A DNA stretch of 64,000 nt from Halostagnicola kamekurae (GCF_900116205.1 NZ_FOZS01000002.1:744001-808000); one strand, 5' to 3'; positions 55,659 through 64,000 are shown, counted from the first letter of the stretch. Translations and numbers: made by a program. The notes: generated from the letters alone by a model not told the origin.

Positions 55659-56372
55659 TCAGCCGTAGGTCTCGACTAGGTACGTATCGAGGTCGGCGAC
55701 CAGTTCCGGATCCGAACTCCAGAAGCCGGTGTAGGTGCCGTCGTCGTCCTCTCGAGCGAGCAACGCAGACGAGTCGAACGACTCCCCGCCATCCTCGTAG
55801 ACCAGAAACCAGAACGTGCCGATTTCCTCGGTCGTTTCGGCGTGAATCGTCGGTGACGAGTCGACCGGTGCGGTCCAGTCGGCCCGAGCATAGACGTGGA
55901 TATCGAGCGCCGTCTCGCGAGCGAGTCGGTCGTAGACGGGAAGTTGGTCCTCGTAGGCGGCGAAGTCCTGAAAGCCGACCCGAAGCGTTCCGCGACCGGC
56001 GTGCCAGGCTCGATGTTCGATGTCGCGCGCGGTCGCCAGAAGTTGGCGACGGGTGAGCGCCGATATCGAGGTGTTCTCGAGTACCTCGAGCAACTGTCGG
56101 TACGCGCTCCCGACGAACTGTTCCGCCCAGGGGTGGGCGATCGGCGGCTCGAGGAACTGGCGGGCCGTGGCGAGGTCGACGGACGCGCGAAAGTCGCCGT
56201 CCTCGAGAACGACGAGGAAGCCGCCACTGGCGGCCGCTGGAAGCGACCGGTACGTGGCGGTGGTGGTTCCCCGCTCGAAGTGCTCGGCCAGTTCCGGAAG
56301 CGGTTCGGGGGCGTAGAGTTCGACCGTTCGAGTCGTCTCTTCGACGCGCTCGAGGAAGGAAGCGAGCGTCAT
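55659..56372 (-). CDS. DICT sensory domain protein
   Basis: A 237-residue protein matching the DICT domain, a small sensor module often linked to signalling proteins: MTLASFLERVEETTRTVELY, GGFLVVLEDGDFRASVDLA, RDIEHRAWHAGRGTLRVGFQ, FAAYEDQLPVYDRLA, IHVYARADW and GTFWFLVYEDGG. It has no membrane segment. A winged-helix gene and a membrane protein gene precede it on the same strand with short gaps (61 and 108 bp), a likely signalling unit. The signal is unknown. Confidence 0.82.
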   Translation of the reverse strand: MTLASFLERVEETTRTVELYAPEPLPELAEHFERGTTTATYRSLPAAASGGFLVVLEDGDFRASVDLATARQFLEPPIAHPWAEQFVGSAYRQLLEVLENTSISALTRRQLLATARDIEHRAWHAGRGTLRVGFQDFAAYEDQLPVYDRLARETALDIHVYARADWTAPVDSSPTIHAETTEEIGTFWFLVYEDGGESFDSSALLAREDDDGTYTGFWSSDPELVADLDTYLVETYG

Positions 56373-56433
56373 CGAACTCGAACGGCGTGGGATCTGCGCA
56401 CCGACCAGCGGAATGTAGTGGGAAAAGACATCC

Positions 56434-56796
56434 TCACGACCCCGTTTCTTCGGTGCAGGCACGTTCGACGAACGGCCGAATCGCTTCGAAACGCGCCGAG
56501 GGCGAGACGGTCGTCCCCTCGTACTCGATCAGGCCCGATTCGACGAGCAGCGGCACGTGTCGATGCTGCAGGTCCGCAAACGTCCCGTCCCGGTCGCTCC
56601 TGTCGCCCGTTTCTCCGGAGTCGGCTTTCACCCAGCCGGTCACGACAGTGGCGAGGTCGCGGACGGAGACGCGGTCGTGCTCGAGCAGAAAGTAGAGGAC
56701 GTATCGCCGGGTTCTATTCTGGAGCGCCTCGAACGCGGCATCGACGCAGCCCGGGTCGAGCGGAGAACGGTCGGAATCCCGTGTCTGGTCGTCCAT
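56434..56796 (-). CDS. Winged-helix protein (DUF7344-type)
   Basis: A 120-residue protein with a winged helix: CVDAAFEALQNRTRRYVLYF, LLEHDRVSVRDLATVVTGWV, and LQHRHVPLLVESGLIEYEGT. The RRYVLYFL motif is typical of the haloarchaeal DUF7344 HTH group. It lies just upstream of the DICT gene on the same strand, so it may be the output regulator of that sensor. The start at 56796 is preferred; 56808 is four codons further upstream. Confidence 0.78.
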   Translation of the reverse strand: MDDQTRDSDRSPLDPGCVDAAFEALQNRTRRYVLYFLLEHDRVSVRDLATVVTGWVKADSGETGDRSDRDGTFADLQHRHVPLLVESGLIEYEGTTVSPSARFEAIRPFVERACTEETGS

Positions 56797-56904
56797 CGTT
56801 CTCGTCACGTGGTGTCACCTCGCATAGTGTTCACTCTTTGGCTTGCAGAAGTTCGGCTTTCCCGTCCGGTCGTGCGGTCGGCGCGACCGTGGTACGAATC
56901 GCCG

Positions 56905-57456
56905 TCACTCCTCGAGCGGCGACTCGGCCGGTCGCTGATAGACGTCCATCGTCGCGGCGAAGACGGTACCCAGAACGACGCCGAACAACACGTGACCGAG
57001 AAGACTCTGGAGGGCGGTTCCCGGGAATTCGGAGGCGGCTTCGCCGCCGACCGGTCCCGCAAACGCCGGCAACACGATCACCGGAATAATCGCCCAGACA
57101 GTCAGCCCGAAGGCGAATCCCGCGCCGACGATTCGCAGCGCGACGCCGGCCTCCGAGAGCGCGTCCGTCTCGGGATCCGTCCGGAGGACTCCGAGCACCA
57201 GTTCCCGAGTGATGATGTAACCGAAGACGACGCCCAGAATCGCGCCGTGGACGATGTGGATTCCCCAGCCGACGACCCCGCCTGCTTCGAGACCGTAAAA
57301 GGCGGGGATCGACACCTGCACGATCTCGGGATCGAACAGCCACATGACGAGCCCGAACGCCGCGGCGCCGATCGCTCCTCCAAGGACGCCTGCGACTGGC
57401 CACCCGATTCGACTCTCGATGCCGTACGTGGATTCCTCGTTCGGTTCGGTGCTCAT
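56905..57456 (-). CDS. Multi-helix membrane protein of unknown function
   Basis: A 183-residue hydrophobic protein with about four to five membrane helices (residues about 22-43, 55-80, 108-135, 150-172). Small polar segments between include FYGLEAGGVVGWGIHIVHGA with a membrane-embedded histidine pair. The first residues are acidic. It precedes the winged-helix and DICT genes on the same strand. Function not recognised. Confidence 0.72.
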   Translation of the reverse strand: MSTEPNEESTYGIESRIGWPVAGVLGGAIGAAAFGLVMWLFDPEIVQVSIPAFYGLEAGGVVGWGIHIVHGAILGVVFGYIITRELVLGVLRTDPETDALSEAGVALRIVGAGFAFGLTVWAIIPVIVLPAFAGPVGGEAASEFPGTALQSLLGHVLFGVVLGTVFAATMDVYQRPAESPLEE

Positions 57457-57577
57457 GACACCTCCCATACCACGAACTGATGCAAAAGGGTTCGTCCGGG
57501 CCGACCGGCTCTGATGGCGGAGGACTACCTGGCCGAAACGAGGACCTTAGTGTCTCGGCGCTCGAGTCGGGACAACC

Positions 57578-58282
57578 GTGGAACTCGAGCTACTGGGCTG
57601 GCCGCCGGACGGGCCGAAACTACGACTGGATCACGAGCGATTTAGCTACGCCGGGAAGTTCGTGATGACGAATACGGGGAAGGCAGTCGCTCGAGCGGAC
57701 GACGGTCGAACCGACGCTCGAGCGACGGGAAACGACGGCGAGAAAACGGACGATCGCGCTCGAGCCTCAGAGTCAGTCGCTCGAGCGGTGGATTCGGATG
57801 GCCGGGCCCCGGACTACGATGACGACGTGCTCGCGGCGGCGTCGTTCAACGAGGATCGAACGGACGCCGAGACGCTCTGGATCCGGTACGTGACCGTGGC
57901 AAAACCCCGTCGGGGAAACGGGATCGGCCCGAAGTTGCTCGCGTTCGTCCGCGATCGGGCGACAGACCGTGGATACGCTCGCGTCCGAATCGCCGTCAAC
58001 AACCCCTTCGCGTACGAAGCGCTGTACCGGGCCGGCTTCGCGTTTACCGGCGAAACGACTGGATTGGCTGAACTCGTCCTCGAACACTCGCCAGCGGAGG
58101 ATCGTCCGACGTCGGTGTCGGCGAGCGACGAGTCGGGTATCGAGACGCGAATCGAAGACGAGACACCAGTCGACGAAAGCGAGCGGAGAGACGCCGCCCG
58201 GTATCGGGACGGACTCGAGCGATTTCGCGAGCGCGAGCTCTCCGATCCCGAGGAGGAGTTCCTCTCTGAGCGACTCGACTGA
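57578..58282 (+). CDS. GNAT family N-acetyltransferase with an internal 30-residue insertion
   Basis: A 234-residue GNAT protein starting with GTG at 57578 (VELELLGWPPDGPKLRLDHE). The acetyl-CoA motif is VTVAKPRRGNGIGPKLLAFV, followed by AVNNPFAYEALYRAGFAFTG. Between KFVMTNTGKAVAR and the DDDVLAAASFNED strand sits a polar insert (about residues 38-85), bounded at DNA level by two copies of a 15-base direct repeat exactly 90 bp apart. The C-terminal 50 residues are charged and helical. The substrate is unknown. Confidence 0.82.
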   Translation: MELELLGWPPDGPKLRLDHERFSYAGKFVMTNTGKAVARADDGRTDARATGNDGEKTDDRARASESVARAVDSDGRAPDYDDDVLAAASFNEDRTDAETLWIRYVTVAKPRRGNGIGPKLLAFVRDRATDRGYARVRIAVNNPFAYEALYRAGFAFTGETTGLAELVLEHSPAEDRPTSVSASDESGIETRIEDETPVDESERRDAARYRDGLERFRERELSDPEEEFLSERLD

Positions 58283-58383
58283 GTCGGCAGTCGACTGAAC
58301 CGACAGTTAGAACGAGCGTCCAGACCGGCTGTTCGGGGAACTGAAACCCAACGATTCTAACCGTCGCGTCCCAAGAAAGGGTA

Positions 58384-59361
58384 ATGGGAAACGCAGCGCT
58401 TCGGGACATCGCCGTCATCGACGACATTCCGTTCACCGATATCGAGGGCGTCGTCGCGGTCGACGCCCACAACTGGCTGTACCGGTATCTGACGACGACG
58501 GTCAAGTGGACCTCGAGCGAGAAGTACACGACGACCGACGGTGTCGAGGTCGCGAACCTGCTCGGGATCGTCCAGGGCGTGCCGAAGTTCTTCGAGAACG
58601 ACATCGTCCCGGTGATGGTCTTCGACGGCGGCCCCTCGGAGCTCAAATCCGACGAGATCGAATCGCGGCGGGATCAGCGCCAGACCTACGAGGAGCAACT
58701 CGAGGTCGCCCGCGAGGAGGGCGATCAGGTCGCGATCGCCCAACTCGAGTCGCGAACGCAGCGGCTCACCGAGACGATCCAGAAGACGAGTCGCGAACTC
58801 TTCGACCTGCTCGACGTTCCCGTCGTCGAAGCGCCGGCCGAAGGCGAAGCGCAGGCGGCCCACATGGTTCGCCGCGGCGACGCCGACTACGTGGGCTCCG
58901 AGGACTACGACGCGCTGTTGTTCGGCGCGCCGCTGACGCTTCGGCAACTGACCAGCAAGGGCGACCCGGAGCTGATGGATCTCCAGGCGACGCTCGACCA
59001 TCACGAACTGACTCTCGAGCAGTTAATCGACGTCGCGATTCTCATCGGGACCGACTTCAACGAGGGCGTCGACGGGATCGGCCCGAAGACGGCTCTCGAC
59101 GCGATCGGCGACCACGGCGACCTGTGGGGCGTCCTCGAAGCGCGCGGAGAGAGTATCGAGTACGGCGACCGGGTCCGCCAGCTGTTTCGCGACCCGAACG
59201 TCACCGACGACTACGAGTTCGAAACGACTCTCGAGCCGGACCTCGAGGCCGCTCGAGCGTACGTCGTCGACGAGTGGGGCGTCGATGGCGGCGAAGTCGA
59301 ACGCGGCTTCGAACGGATCGAAGAGAGCGCAGTCCAGTCCGGGTTAGACCGCTGGATGTGA
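58384..59361 (+). CDS. fen1: Flap endonuclease 1
   Basis: A 325-residue XPG/FEN1 nuclease that removes 5' flaps in replication and repair. Active-site acids are in [53 protein letters not shown] and [13 protein letters not shown] (helix-hairpin-helix follows). The last eight residues, QSGLDRWM (318-325), form a PIP-box-like tail for PCNA. The ATG at 58384 is the family start ([10 protein letters not shown]). Complete and probably essential. Confidence 0.94.
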   Translation: MGNAALRDIAVIDDIPFTDIEGVVAVDAHNWLYRYLTTTVKWTSSEKYTTTDGVEVANLLGIVQGVPKFFENDIVPVMVFDGGPSELKSDEIESRRDQRQTYEEQLEVAREEGDQVAIAQLESRTQRLTETIQKTSRELFDLLDVPVVEAPAEGEAQAAHMVRRGDADYVGSEDYDALLFGAPLTLRQLTSKGDPELMDLQATLDHHELTLEQLIDVAILIGTDFNEGVDGIGPKTALDAIGDHGDLWGVLEARGESIEYGDRVRQLFRDPNVTDDYEFETTLEPDLEAARAYVVDEWGVDGGEVERGFERIEESAVQSGLDRWM

Positions 59362-59834
59362 GGCCATACGGAAGGCGAAGCAAACCCCTCGTTCGGCGAT
59401 ATCGGACCTAATACAGCAACGGAACGAGTTTTACTAACGGACCTCGAGAAAACACTATGAGTCGACGGCGAGTTATGTAATTTTTCTGCCACAGTCGAAC
59501 CGAACGGGGGTTGTGGATCAGAAAAACGCGCCACCGTCGTCGTGTTTGACAGGCGTTTCATCTGGAGAGAAAATCTAAAACCGCCGTACAGCAGTCCGGT
59601 AACGAGATATTTCGGCGTGTCCTGGAAGTCACGATAATAAATAAAACGTGTCGAGAGTTGGATTTGATCCAGCAGAAACATCGGTTCGTATTGGATGACT
59701 GTATCCGGGTGTAAGTGGTTTCGATCCGTGGTAAACTATCAGTCACTACCATCCAGTTTCATCACGGTGAAGACATTTATACGAAATCCGTTCTTACTCG
59801 TTGATCTCTGACCATTCCGTCAACCGATCGAAAC
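59362..59834. other. 473-bp AT-richer region, promoter of the zinc-finger/wHTH pair, no gene seen
   Basis: Both strands are closed by frequent stops and no RNA motif was recognised. Base composition is clearly more AT-rich than the surroundings, especially 59455-59700. A TATA-like ATTTATAC (59774-59781) sits about 55 bp before ATG 59835 and probably drives the two genes that follow. Confidence 0.4.
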
Positions 59835-60176
59835 ATGAACTGTGTACGATGTGGCAACGATGCTGGATACAATCGACTGGTGGCCGAGCTATACAGTGGG
59901 GCCGAAATCGGGGGGTTGTGTATGAACTGCGAGAAAGAACACTACGGGGAGTGTCTCTCCTACGTCTCTCGGAACGAGCCGCGACAGTGTGCCTTCTGCG
60001 AACGGGACGGACACTTCGCGCTTCCGCGATGGGTCCCGTCGCTCGAACAGTCCGGCGAGAAAGTTGTCTCGTCGGTCTCGCTCGAGGAAACGGACGCCGC
60101 GGTCAAACTGTGTGACGAACACGTCCAACCAGTGGTGAACGAACCGACGACCGACAAACACCTCATCACACGATGA
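59835..60176 (+). CDS. Cysteine-rich (multi zinc-finger) protein of unknown function
   Basis: A 113-residue protein with at least four Cys pairs: MNCVRCGNDAG, LCMNCEKEH, QCAFCERDGHFALP and a later LCDEHV. It probably binds two or more zinc ions. An aromatic/basic strip (HFALPRWVPSLEQ) could bind nucleic acid or protein. Its stop overlaps the start of a winged-helix gene (ATGA, 60173-60176), so the two are co-translated. The AT-rich flank suggests an accessory origin. I do not recognise the family. Confidence 0.72.
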   Translation: MNCVRCGNDAGYNRLVAELYSGAEIGGLCMNCEKEHYGECLSYVSRNEPRQCAFCERDGHFALPRWVPSLEQSGEKVVSSVSLEETDAAVKLCDEHVQPVVNEPTTDKHLITR

Positions 60177-60466
60177 CGATCCCGCTGCGAACGCACGCCT
60201 CCTGGATGTCGAAGAACGACGATCGAATCCTCGAGTATCTCGCCCACCACGGACCACAGCGTGCACTCGAACTCCGTTCGGCGCTGGCCGACCGAAGCGC
60301 GGCGCTCGATTTCCGGCCGATGTACCTCCAGAAGCGACTCGAGATCCTAACCGATGCGGGACTGGTTTCGTACGACGGCCTCAAGTACGACGTCTCCTCG
60401 CGCGGGCGGGCATACCTCGCCGGCGAGTTCGATGCGAGTACGCTCTCCCGACGCCGCTCGAGTTGA
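60173..60466 (+). CDS. Winged-helix DNA-binding protein (PhiH1-repressor-like)
   Basis: A 97-residue small HTH protein: DDRILEYLAHHGPQRALELR, DFRPMYLQKRLEILTDAGLV and YDVSSRGRAYLAGEFDAS make a winged helix of the type seen in haloarchaeal phage PhiH1 repressor-like proteins. It is coupled to the zinc-finger gene by a four-base overlap. It could regulate this pair or a nearby provirus gene; no provirus genes are visible here. Confidence 0.78.
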   Translation: MTIPLRTHASWMSKNDDRILEYLAHHGPQRALELRSALADRSAALDFRPMYLQKRLEILTDAGLVSYDGLKYDVSSRGRAYLAGEFDASTLSRRRSS

Positions 60467-60591
60467 GGGCGGGAGACGGCGTCCGAAACGAGGACGGACG
60501 CGATGGACGTCGGCTCCGCTTTCGACGGCCGTGATTCTGTCCCGTACCCGACGCAGTCGTGTCGTCCGATGAAACGTCGTCCGGTGGACCG

Positions 60592-60852
60592 TCACTCCAA
60601 TCGGCGAACGATGACGAACCCGTTTCCGTAGACGGTGATCCCGAATCCCTCGTAGGCGAACCAGATGTGATTGGTCTCGCGCCGCGATCGCGGCGAACGG
60701 GGTTCGAATATCGACTCGAGGCTATCCGAGTCGACCACGGTGTGAATCGACTCGAGCGAATCGGGCGACCGGTCGGATAAGTCCGCGACGGTCGTGACGA
60801 TTTCGACGGCGAGCGACCCGTGTTCGTCTCGGTCGTACTGGAAGAACGTCAT
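60592..60852 (-). CDS. HalOD1 output domain protein
   Basis: An 86-residue protein consisting almost entirely of the halobacterial output domain 1. Its usual pattern is visible as LAVEIVTTVADLSDRSPDSL, ESIHTVVDSDSLESIFEP and FAYEGFGITVYGNGFVIVRR. HalOD1 occurs as the output of response regulators and alone, as here. The stand-alone form may be an adaptor in signalling. It converges on the winged-helix gene at 60466. Confidence 0.82.
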   Translation of the reverse strand: MTFFQYDRDEHGSLAVEIVTTVADLSDRSPDSLESIHTVVDSDSLESIFEPRSPRSRRETNHIWFAYEGFGITVYGNGFVIVRRLE

Positions 60853-60939
60853 TGGCGCGCCCGGCGGCGATGCGTTATCGGAGTGTGCTCTCTTGATGCG
60901 GTCATGTGATCAGTTCCCCTCAGTTGAACGTCTTCAACA

Positions 60940-60988
60940 CTGACAGGGATCACAGTCTATACCGGGCGATAGTATAAATCCCTGTCAG
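60940..60988. repeat. 49-bp inverted repeat with 11-bp perfect arms
   Basis: CTGACAGGGAT (60940-60950) and ATCCCTGTCAG (60978-60988) are exact inverted copies. The 27-base interior has a second, weaker TATAC/GTATA pairing, so the whole can fold into one long hairpin. It lies in a region without genes. It could be a small non-autonomous element, a terminator or an operator. There is no T-run. Confidence 0.5.
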
Positions 60989-61352
60989 ACAATTTTCGTA
61001 AATATGTACGACGAAAATAATCTAGCGAGTATCACCGCCGCGTAATCGCGTCTCCCACTAGTGTCTTACGTGTCGCCATCCTGTGGTTCGGGTCGTATTC
61101 AGCGGCTCATCGGCGTTTGATGCCACCGTCGTGGGGTTCTCCGCGTCCGATTCGAGTTCGATGTCGACGCTGTGGACTGTTTCCGGCGGTCTCGATCCGG
61201 TCTCCGTTCGGCCCGCTCGAAGCTGTCATACTTGTATGTGATCCTCGCGTGGGGGGTTGTTCCCTTGACGAGTACCATCGGCCGATACCCAACGCGTCCG
61301 GTTGAAAACGAGTCAGCGCCGTCGCTCGAGGGCATGTGAATAGCGTATGAAT
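60989..61352. other. Region downstream of the SRP RNA without a supported gene
   Basis: 364 bp between the 49-bp repeat and the SRP RNA 3' end. An ATG on the minus strand at 61278 opens MVLVKGTTPHARITYKYDSF, which looks protein-like for about 24 residues. It then becomes Arg-rich, while a second frame further on (ETGSRPPETVHSVDIELESD) again looks protein-like. This may be a decayed small gene; support is weak. Confidence 0.3.
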
Positions 61353-61660
61353 GTGGACGGCCACGGTTGCCCGGCGTTCCGGCCGGGGGAGTCCCGGTTG
61401 CCTCCTCCACCCCGCGACCCGTCGAGCGACAGGTGTCCGGCGGTCCACTGCTCGCTTCCGCGCCTGATGGGCTGTCGCCGGTTAGCCACGGTGGGACGTC
61501 CCTGCGGACGGCCAGCGTGGCCCGCTGTCCCCGGCGGACGAGGCTTCTCTGTTGGCTCCCGGGGCCCCGGTCGGTCTGACCGGACGCCCGTGGGGATCGG
61601 CCCCCGCTAAAGACCATAGTGCGGGTATCGAGCAGGGCCTAACTGCCCGACCTAGTCCAC
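61353..61660 (-). ncRNA. ffs: Signal recognition particle RNA (7S RNA)
   Basis: About 308 nt on the minus strand, the usual archaeal SRP RNA size. The diagnostic helix-8 hairpin is present (61447-61468): ATCAGG-CGC-GGAA-GCG-AGCAGT, with the conserved GGAA tetraloop and the asymmetric AGCAG side. The ends pair to form helix 1: 5' GTGGAC...GGTC (from 61660) with 3' GGCC-GTCCAC (to 61353), which fixes the borders to within a few bases. TTAAG (complement of 61681-61685) serves as TATA-like element 21-25 bp upstream. The RNA scaffolds SRP19 and SRP54 for membrane targeting. Confidence 0.92.
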
Positions 61661-61730
61661 TTTCACCTAGTCTCCGTTGGCTTAAGGACCTTTCGTTCCC
61701 CGAATCCGCTTTCTCTCCTCGAGCCCACGT

Positions 61731-63479
61731 TCACGCCGAGGTGTAGCGCTCGAGGAAGTCCGCAACTTCAGTCTGCGAGCCGGCGATGACGACGGCATCG
61801 CTACCCGCGAGTGATCGATCCCGCACGTCGGTTCTGAGGTGGCCGTCGACCTCGAGCCCGACGACCGAACAGCCGGTCTGGTCTCGGATCGTCTCGAGTT
61901 CGTCGCGCCCGAACGTCTCGGTCGCTATATCCGACGTTTCGACGCGGGCTATCGACACTCGTTCCCCCAGAACCATCGTTTCGCGGTCGAACACCCTGAG
62001 CAAGATCATCCGACCGACGACGTTGGGGAGACTGAGCACGTCGTTGGCACCGGCCGTCCGGAGGCGGCTCACGCTGGCTTCTCGATCGCTCGCGACGATG
62101 ATCTCCAGTTCGTCGGCGAGCGACCGCGCGACGAGCGTCGCCAGTATCGCGTCGTCGTCGTTGTCGAGCGCGATCAACAGCGTCTTGGCCTCGGCGATGT
62201 CGGCCGCAGTGAGCGTTTCGACTGTCGTCGCGTCACCGACGACGTCGACGAACTGTCCGTCCTCGCGATCGACGAGGGTCGTCTCTATGCCGACCCGCTC
62301 GAGCGTCCCCATCGCGGTTCGGCCGACGATACCCGCTCCGACGATCACGACCGGCCCGCGACCACTTTCGTAGCGGTACCTGTTCGAGCCGACGATCGGT
62401 TCGACGGCGTCGAGATCACCTTCGTTGCCGACGACGAGCAGCGTCGTGTTCTCGTCGGCGTGAACCGTCGGCGGGAGCGACGTGAGGAAATCACCGCGAA
62501 CCCAGACACCGAGAACCGTGACGCCGTGTCGCTCGAGGCGACGAGCGGCGTCGAGGGTCTCGTCGTACAGTTGCCCGTCGGGACCGATCGGGAGTTCGGC
62601 CACCTCGAGTTCGCCCGCGGGGTATCTGCTCCCCTCGTCCGTGAGGATGTCTTCGGACAGCTCGATCACGTTTCGAACCTTGTCGCCGAGCGACTTTCCG
62701 AGCCGGTGTTTCGGCGAGAGAACCTCGTCGGCGCCCGCGTATCGAAGGTACTGCGCTCTGGACGGATCGGTGACGAGTGCGAGCACCGTCGCATCGACGT
62801 CGCGTTCGTCACACGCGAGCACGACCCGGATGTACTGGTGTTCCGTCGCGTCGACCAGAATCGTACTCGCCGTCTCGATCTGTGCAGCCTCGAGCGTCTC
62901 CTCGGACGACGGGTCGCCGTAGAGCACCGCGTATCCTCGCTCGTCGAGCGCCAGCGCGCGACTCGAGGATTGCTCGATGATCACGTACGGCGTTCGACTC
63001 GAGTTGAGTTCCTCGACGAGGACCCGCGAGAGTTCGGTGTACCCGACGATGATGACGTGATCCTGCAGATCCCCGATTCGTTCCGGCGGCGTGGGTTCGG
63101 CTATCTCCGCGACCCACGGAACGACGAACACCGGGAAGGCGACGAAGATGTACGCGATACCGGTTAGCTGTATGAGGACGATAAGTGCCGTCATCTGGAG
63201 CGATTCCCAGGGCGCGTCCTGTCCGTAGCCGGTGGTCGTCATCGACTGAACCACGATCTCGAACGCGCGATACCAGTTCCGCGGGTCGTCCTCGAACGCG
63301 GCCATTCCCCAACGGTACACGACGGTGTAGAGAATTACCAACAGCAGTAGCGACCCCACGTAGAGCTCGATCCGCCGTCGCAAACTGAGCACGCTCACCC
63401 ACCCTGCGCCGGTTCGTCGCCAGTATCGCGTCGTGTCGAATCCATTCGATCCGCAGCGGTCTTCACCGCGGACGGTCAT
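61731..63479 (-). CDS. Potassium channel / TrkA-type protein with two RCK units
   Basis: A 582-residue protein. An N-terminal two-helix pore (about residues 38-120) carries the selectivity filter TTTGYGQD (81-88). A first RCK-N domain follows (HVIIVGYTELSRVLVEELN), then a TrkA-C-like part (LEVAELPIGPDGQLYDETLD), a second RCK-N (VVIVGAGIVGRTAMGTLERV) and a final TrkA-C. It is a K+ channel gated by ligand or nucleotide binding. The ATG at 63479 is uncertain, since internal starts nearer the first helix are possible. It starts downstream of the divergent DUF5798 gene. Confidence 0.88.
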   Translation of the reverse strand: MTVRGEDRCGSNGFDTTRYWRRTGAGWVSVLSLRRRIELYVGSLLLLVILYTVVYRWGMAAFEDDPRNWYRAFEIVVQSMTTTGYGQDAPWESLQMTALIVLIQLTGIAYIFVAFPVFVVPWVAEIAEPTPPERIGDLQDHVIIVGYTELSRVLVEELNSSRTPYVIIEQSSSRALALDERGYAVLYGDPSSEETLEAAQIETASTILVDATEHQYIRVVLACDERDVDATVLALVTDPSRAQYLRYAGADEVLSPKHRLGKSLGDKVRNVIELSEDILTDEGSRYPAGELEVAELPIGPDGQLYDETLDAARRLERHGVTVLGVWVRGDFLTSLPPTVHADENTTLLVVGNEGDLDAVEPIVGSNRYRYESGRGPVVIVGAGIVGRTAMGTLERVGIETTLVDREDGQFVDVVGDATTVETLTAADIAEAKTLLIALDNDDDAILATLVARSLADELEIIVASDREASVSRLRTAGANDVLSLPNVVGRMILLRVFDRETMVLGERVSIARVETSDIATETFGRDELETIRDQTGCSVVGLEVDGHLRTDVRDRSLAGSDAVVIAGSQTEVADFLERYTSA

Positions 63480-63594
63480 CGTTCTTGGCGGTGAACTCGC
63501 GCGGGGTACTCACCGGCTCTCACCGACGAGATTTTTCGTCGAGACGCGCTCGCGGAGGAAAAGACCTACTAGGCGGACGCCCGAAAGAGTTGGT

Positions 63595-63936
63595 ATGGGA
63601 CTCGGAAGCACTGCGAAGAAGGTCCAGACGATCTCGGACATGGCCGAAAAGATGTACAAACAGGTCCAACAAATTCAGCAGCGGATCATCAACCTCGAGG
63701 AGGAAGTCGATGACACCCACGCCACCACCGAAGAGTTAGATCGACAGCTCACCGAACAGCGGGAATTGCTGCTCGCGATCGCCGAAGAGCAGGGGATCGA
63801 CGGCGAGGCGATCCTGGCCGACGCTGCGGGCGACAACGCGGCGGCCGATTCCGAGACGGACGCCGACTCCGGGACGGATGCCGAGCAAGCGGCGTCCGCG
63901 TCGTCCGACGGATCCGCGACCGCAACCGAACAGTAA
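63595..63936 (+). CDS. DUF5798 family protein (coiled coil)
   Basis: A 113-residue protein. A short start (MGLGSTAKKVQTISDMAEKM) is followed by a coiled coil (about residues 18-65, YKQVQQIQQRIINLEEEVDD), then an acidic, Ala/Asp/Ser-rich and probably disordered tail. The family is known from haloarchaea by a DUF name only. The ATG at 63595 follows GAGTTGGT and fits the family; the open frame further upstream overlaps the channel gene. The last 64 bases of the window hold nothing I can call. Confidence 0.8.
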   Translation: MGLGSTAKKVQTISDMAEKMYKQVQQIQQRIINLEEEVDDTHATTEELDRQLTEQRELLLAIAEEQGIDGEAILADAAGDNAAADSETDADSGTDAEQAASASSDGSATATEQ

Positions 63937-64000
63937 CGAATCGATCCGCTGCACTCCCGGAACGCTCAGTTGGCAGGGTGTTCAGTCGATCAGGCTTCCA

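Noticed and set aside
61099-61617. Several ORFs inside the SRP RNA region
   Set aside because: Most of the region is a structural RNA with a diagnostic helix 8; translations are low complexity.

Overview
The window is ordinary-looking haloarchaeal chromosome, most likely from the Natrialbales (Natrinema/Haloterrigena/Natrialba relatives). The grounds are high GC with very frequent CTCGAG, strongly acidic proteins, promoters that place start codons 25-30 nt after a TATA-like box (leaderless mRNAs), archaeal information-processing genes (TFS, NAC, diphthine synthase, Trm5, FEN1, an archaeal SRP RNA) and several families known mainly from haloarchaea (DUF5787, DUF5797, DUF5789, DUF5779, DUF5798, HalOD1, AglJ). 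The assignment rests on sequence features only; no database search was run.

Layout. 1-10 kb: an M20 amidohydrolase, an S10-like ribosomal-protein paralogue, a Nudix hydrolase, a zinc-ribbon/TM2 membrane protein, a RecB/Cas4-like PD-(D/E)XK protein, an MFS transporter, TFS, and a PUA-NAC-TrmI translation cluster. 10.4-12.2 kb: a complete IS200/IS605 element with TnpA and TnpB, whose right end falls on the stop codon of a NYN-domain gene. 12.8-20 kb: HtpX, then lysine biosynthesis dapA-dapB-dapD / lysA-dapE, interrupted by a winged-helix antitoxin plus a frameshifted MazF/PemK toxin. 20-28 kb: a MATE exporter, purB and a PurN-AICAR transformylase fusion (divergent), a SIMPL lipoprotein, and carA divergent from an Lrp regulator. 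28-34.5 kb: a TAXI-type TRAP transporter operon and a secreted M14 carboxypeptidase. 34.7-43.4 kb: MFS, AglM and AglJ (N-glycosylation), several small regulators, a soluble chemotaxis transducer and a ferritin-like protein. 44-52.7 kb: branched-chain amino acid biosynthesis, leuA then ilvB-ilvN-ilvC-unknown-leuC-leuD-leuB. 52.8-64 kb: diphthine synthase, a Rieske protein, Trm5, tRNA-Thr(CGU), a DICT sensor cluster, GNAT, FEN1, a zinc-finger/wHTH pair, HalOD1, the SRP RNA (minus strand) and a double-RCK potassium channel.

How genes work together. dapA, dapB, dapD, dapE and lysA cover most of the succinylase route to lysine; dapC and dapF are not in the window. The leu/ilv block covers valine, isoleucine and leucine synthesis. 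leuA is broken near its 5' end by what looks like loss of one copy of a 5-bp tandem repeat, and ilvB is preceded by a short leader ORF ending in Ile/Val codons next to a hairpin.

The observations most worth a second look are the leuA frameshift, the ilvB leader, the TnpB that lacks the usual RuvC-II glutamate, the MazF pseudogene beside an intact winged-helix antitoxin, a degenerate JAMM/MPN-like protein, and the RecB/Cas4-like DUF5787 protein with a C-terminal cysteine cluster.
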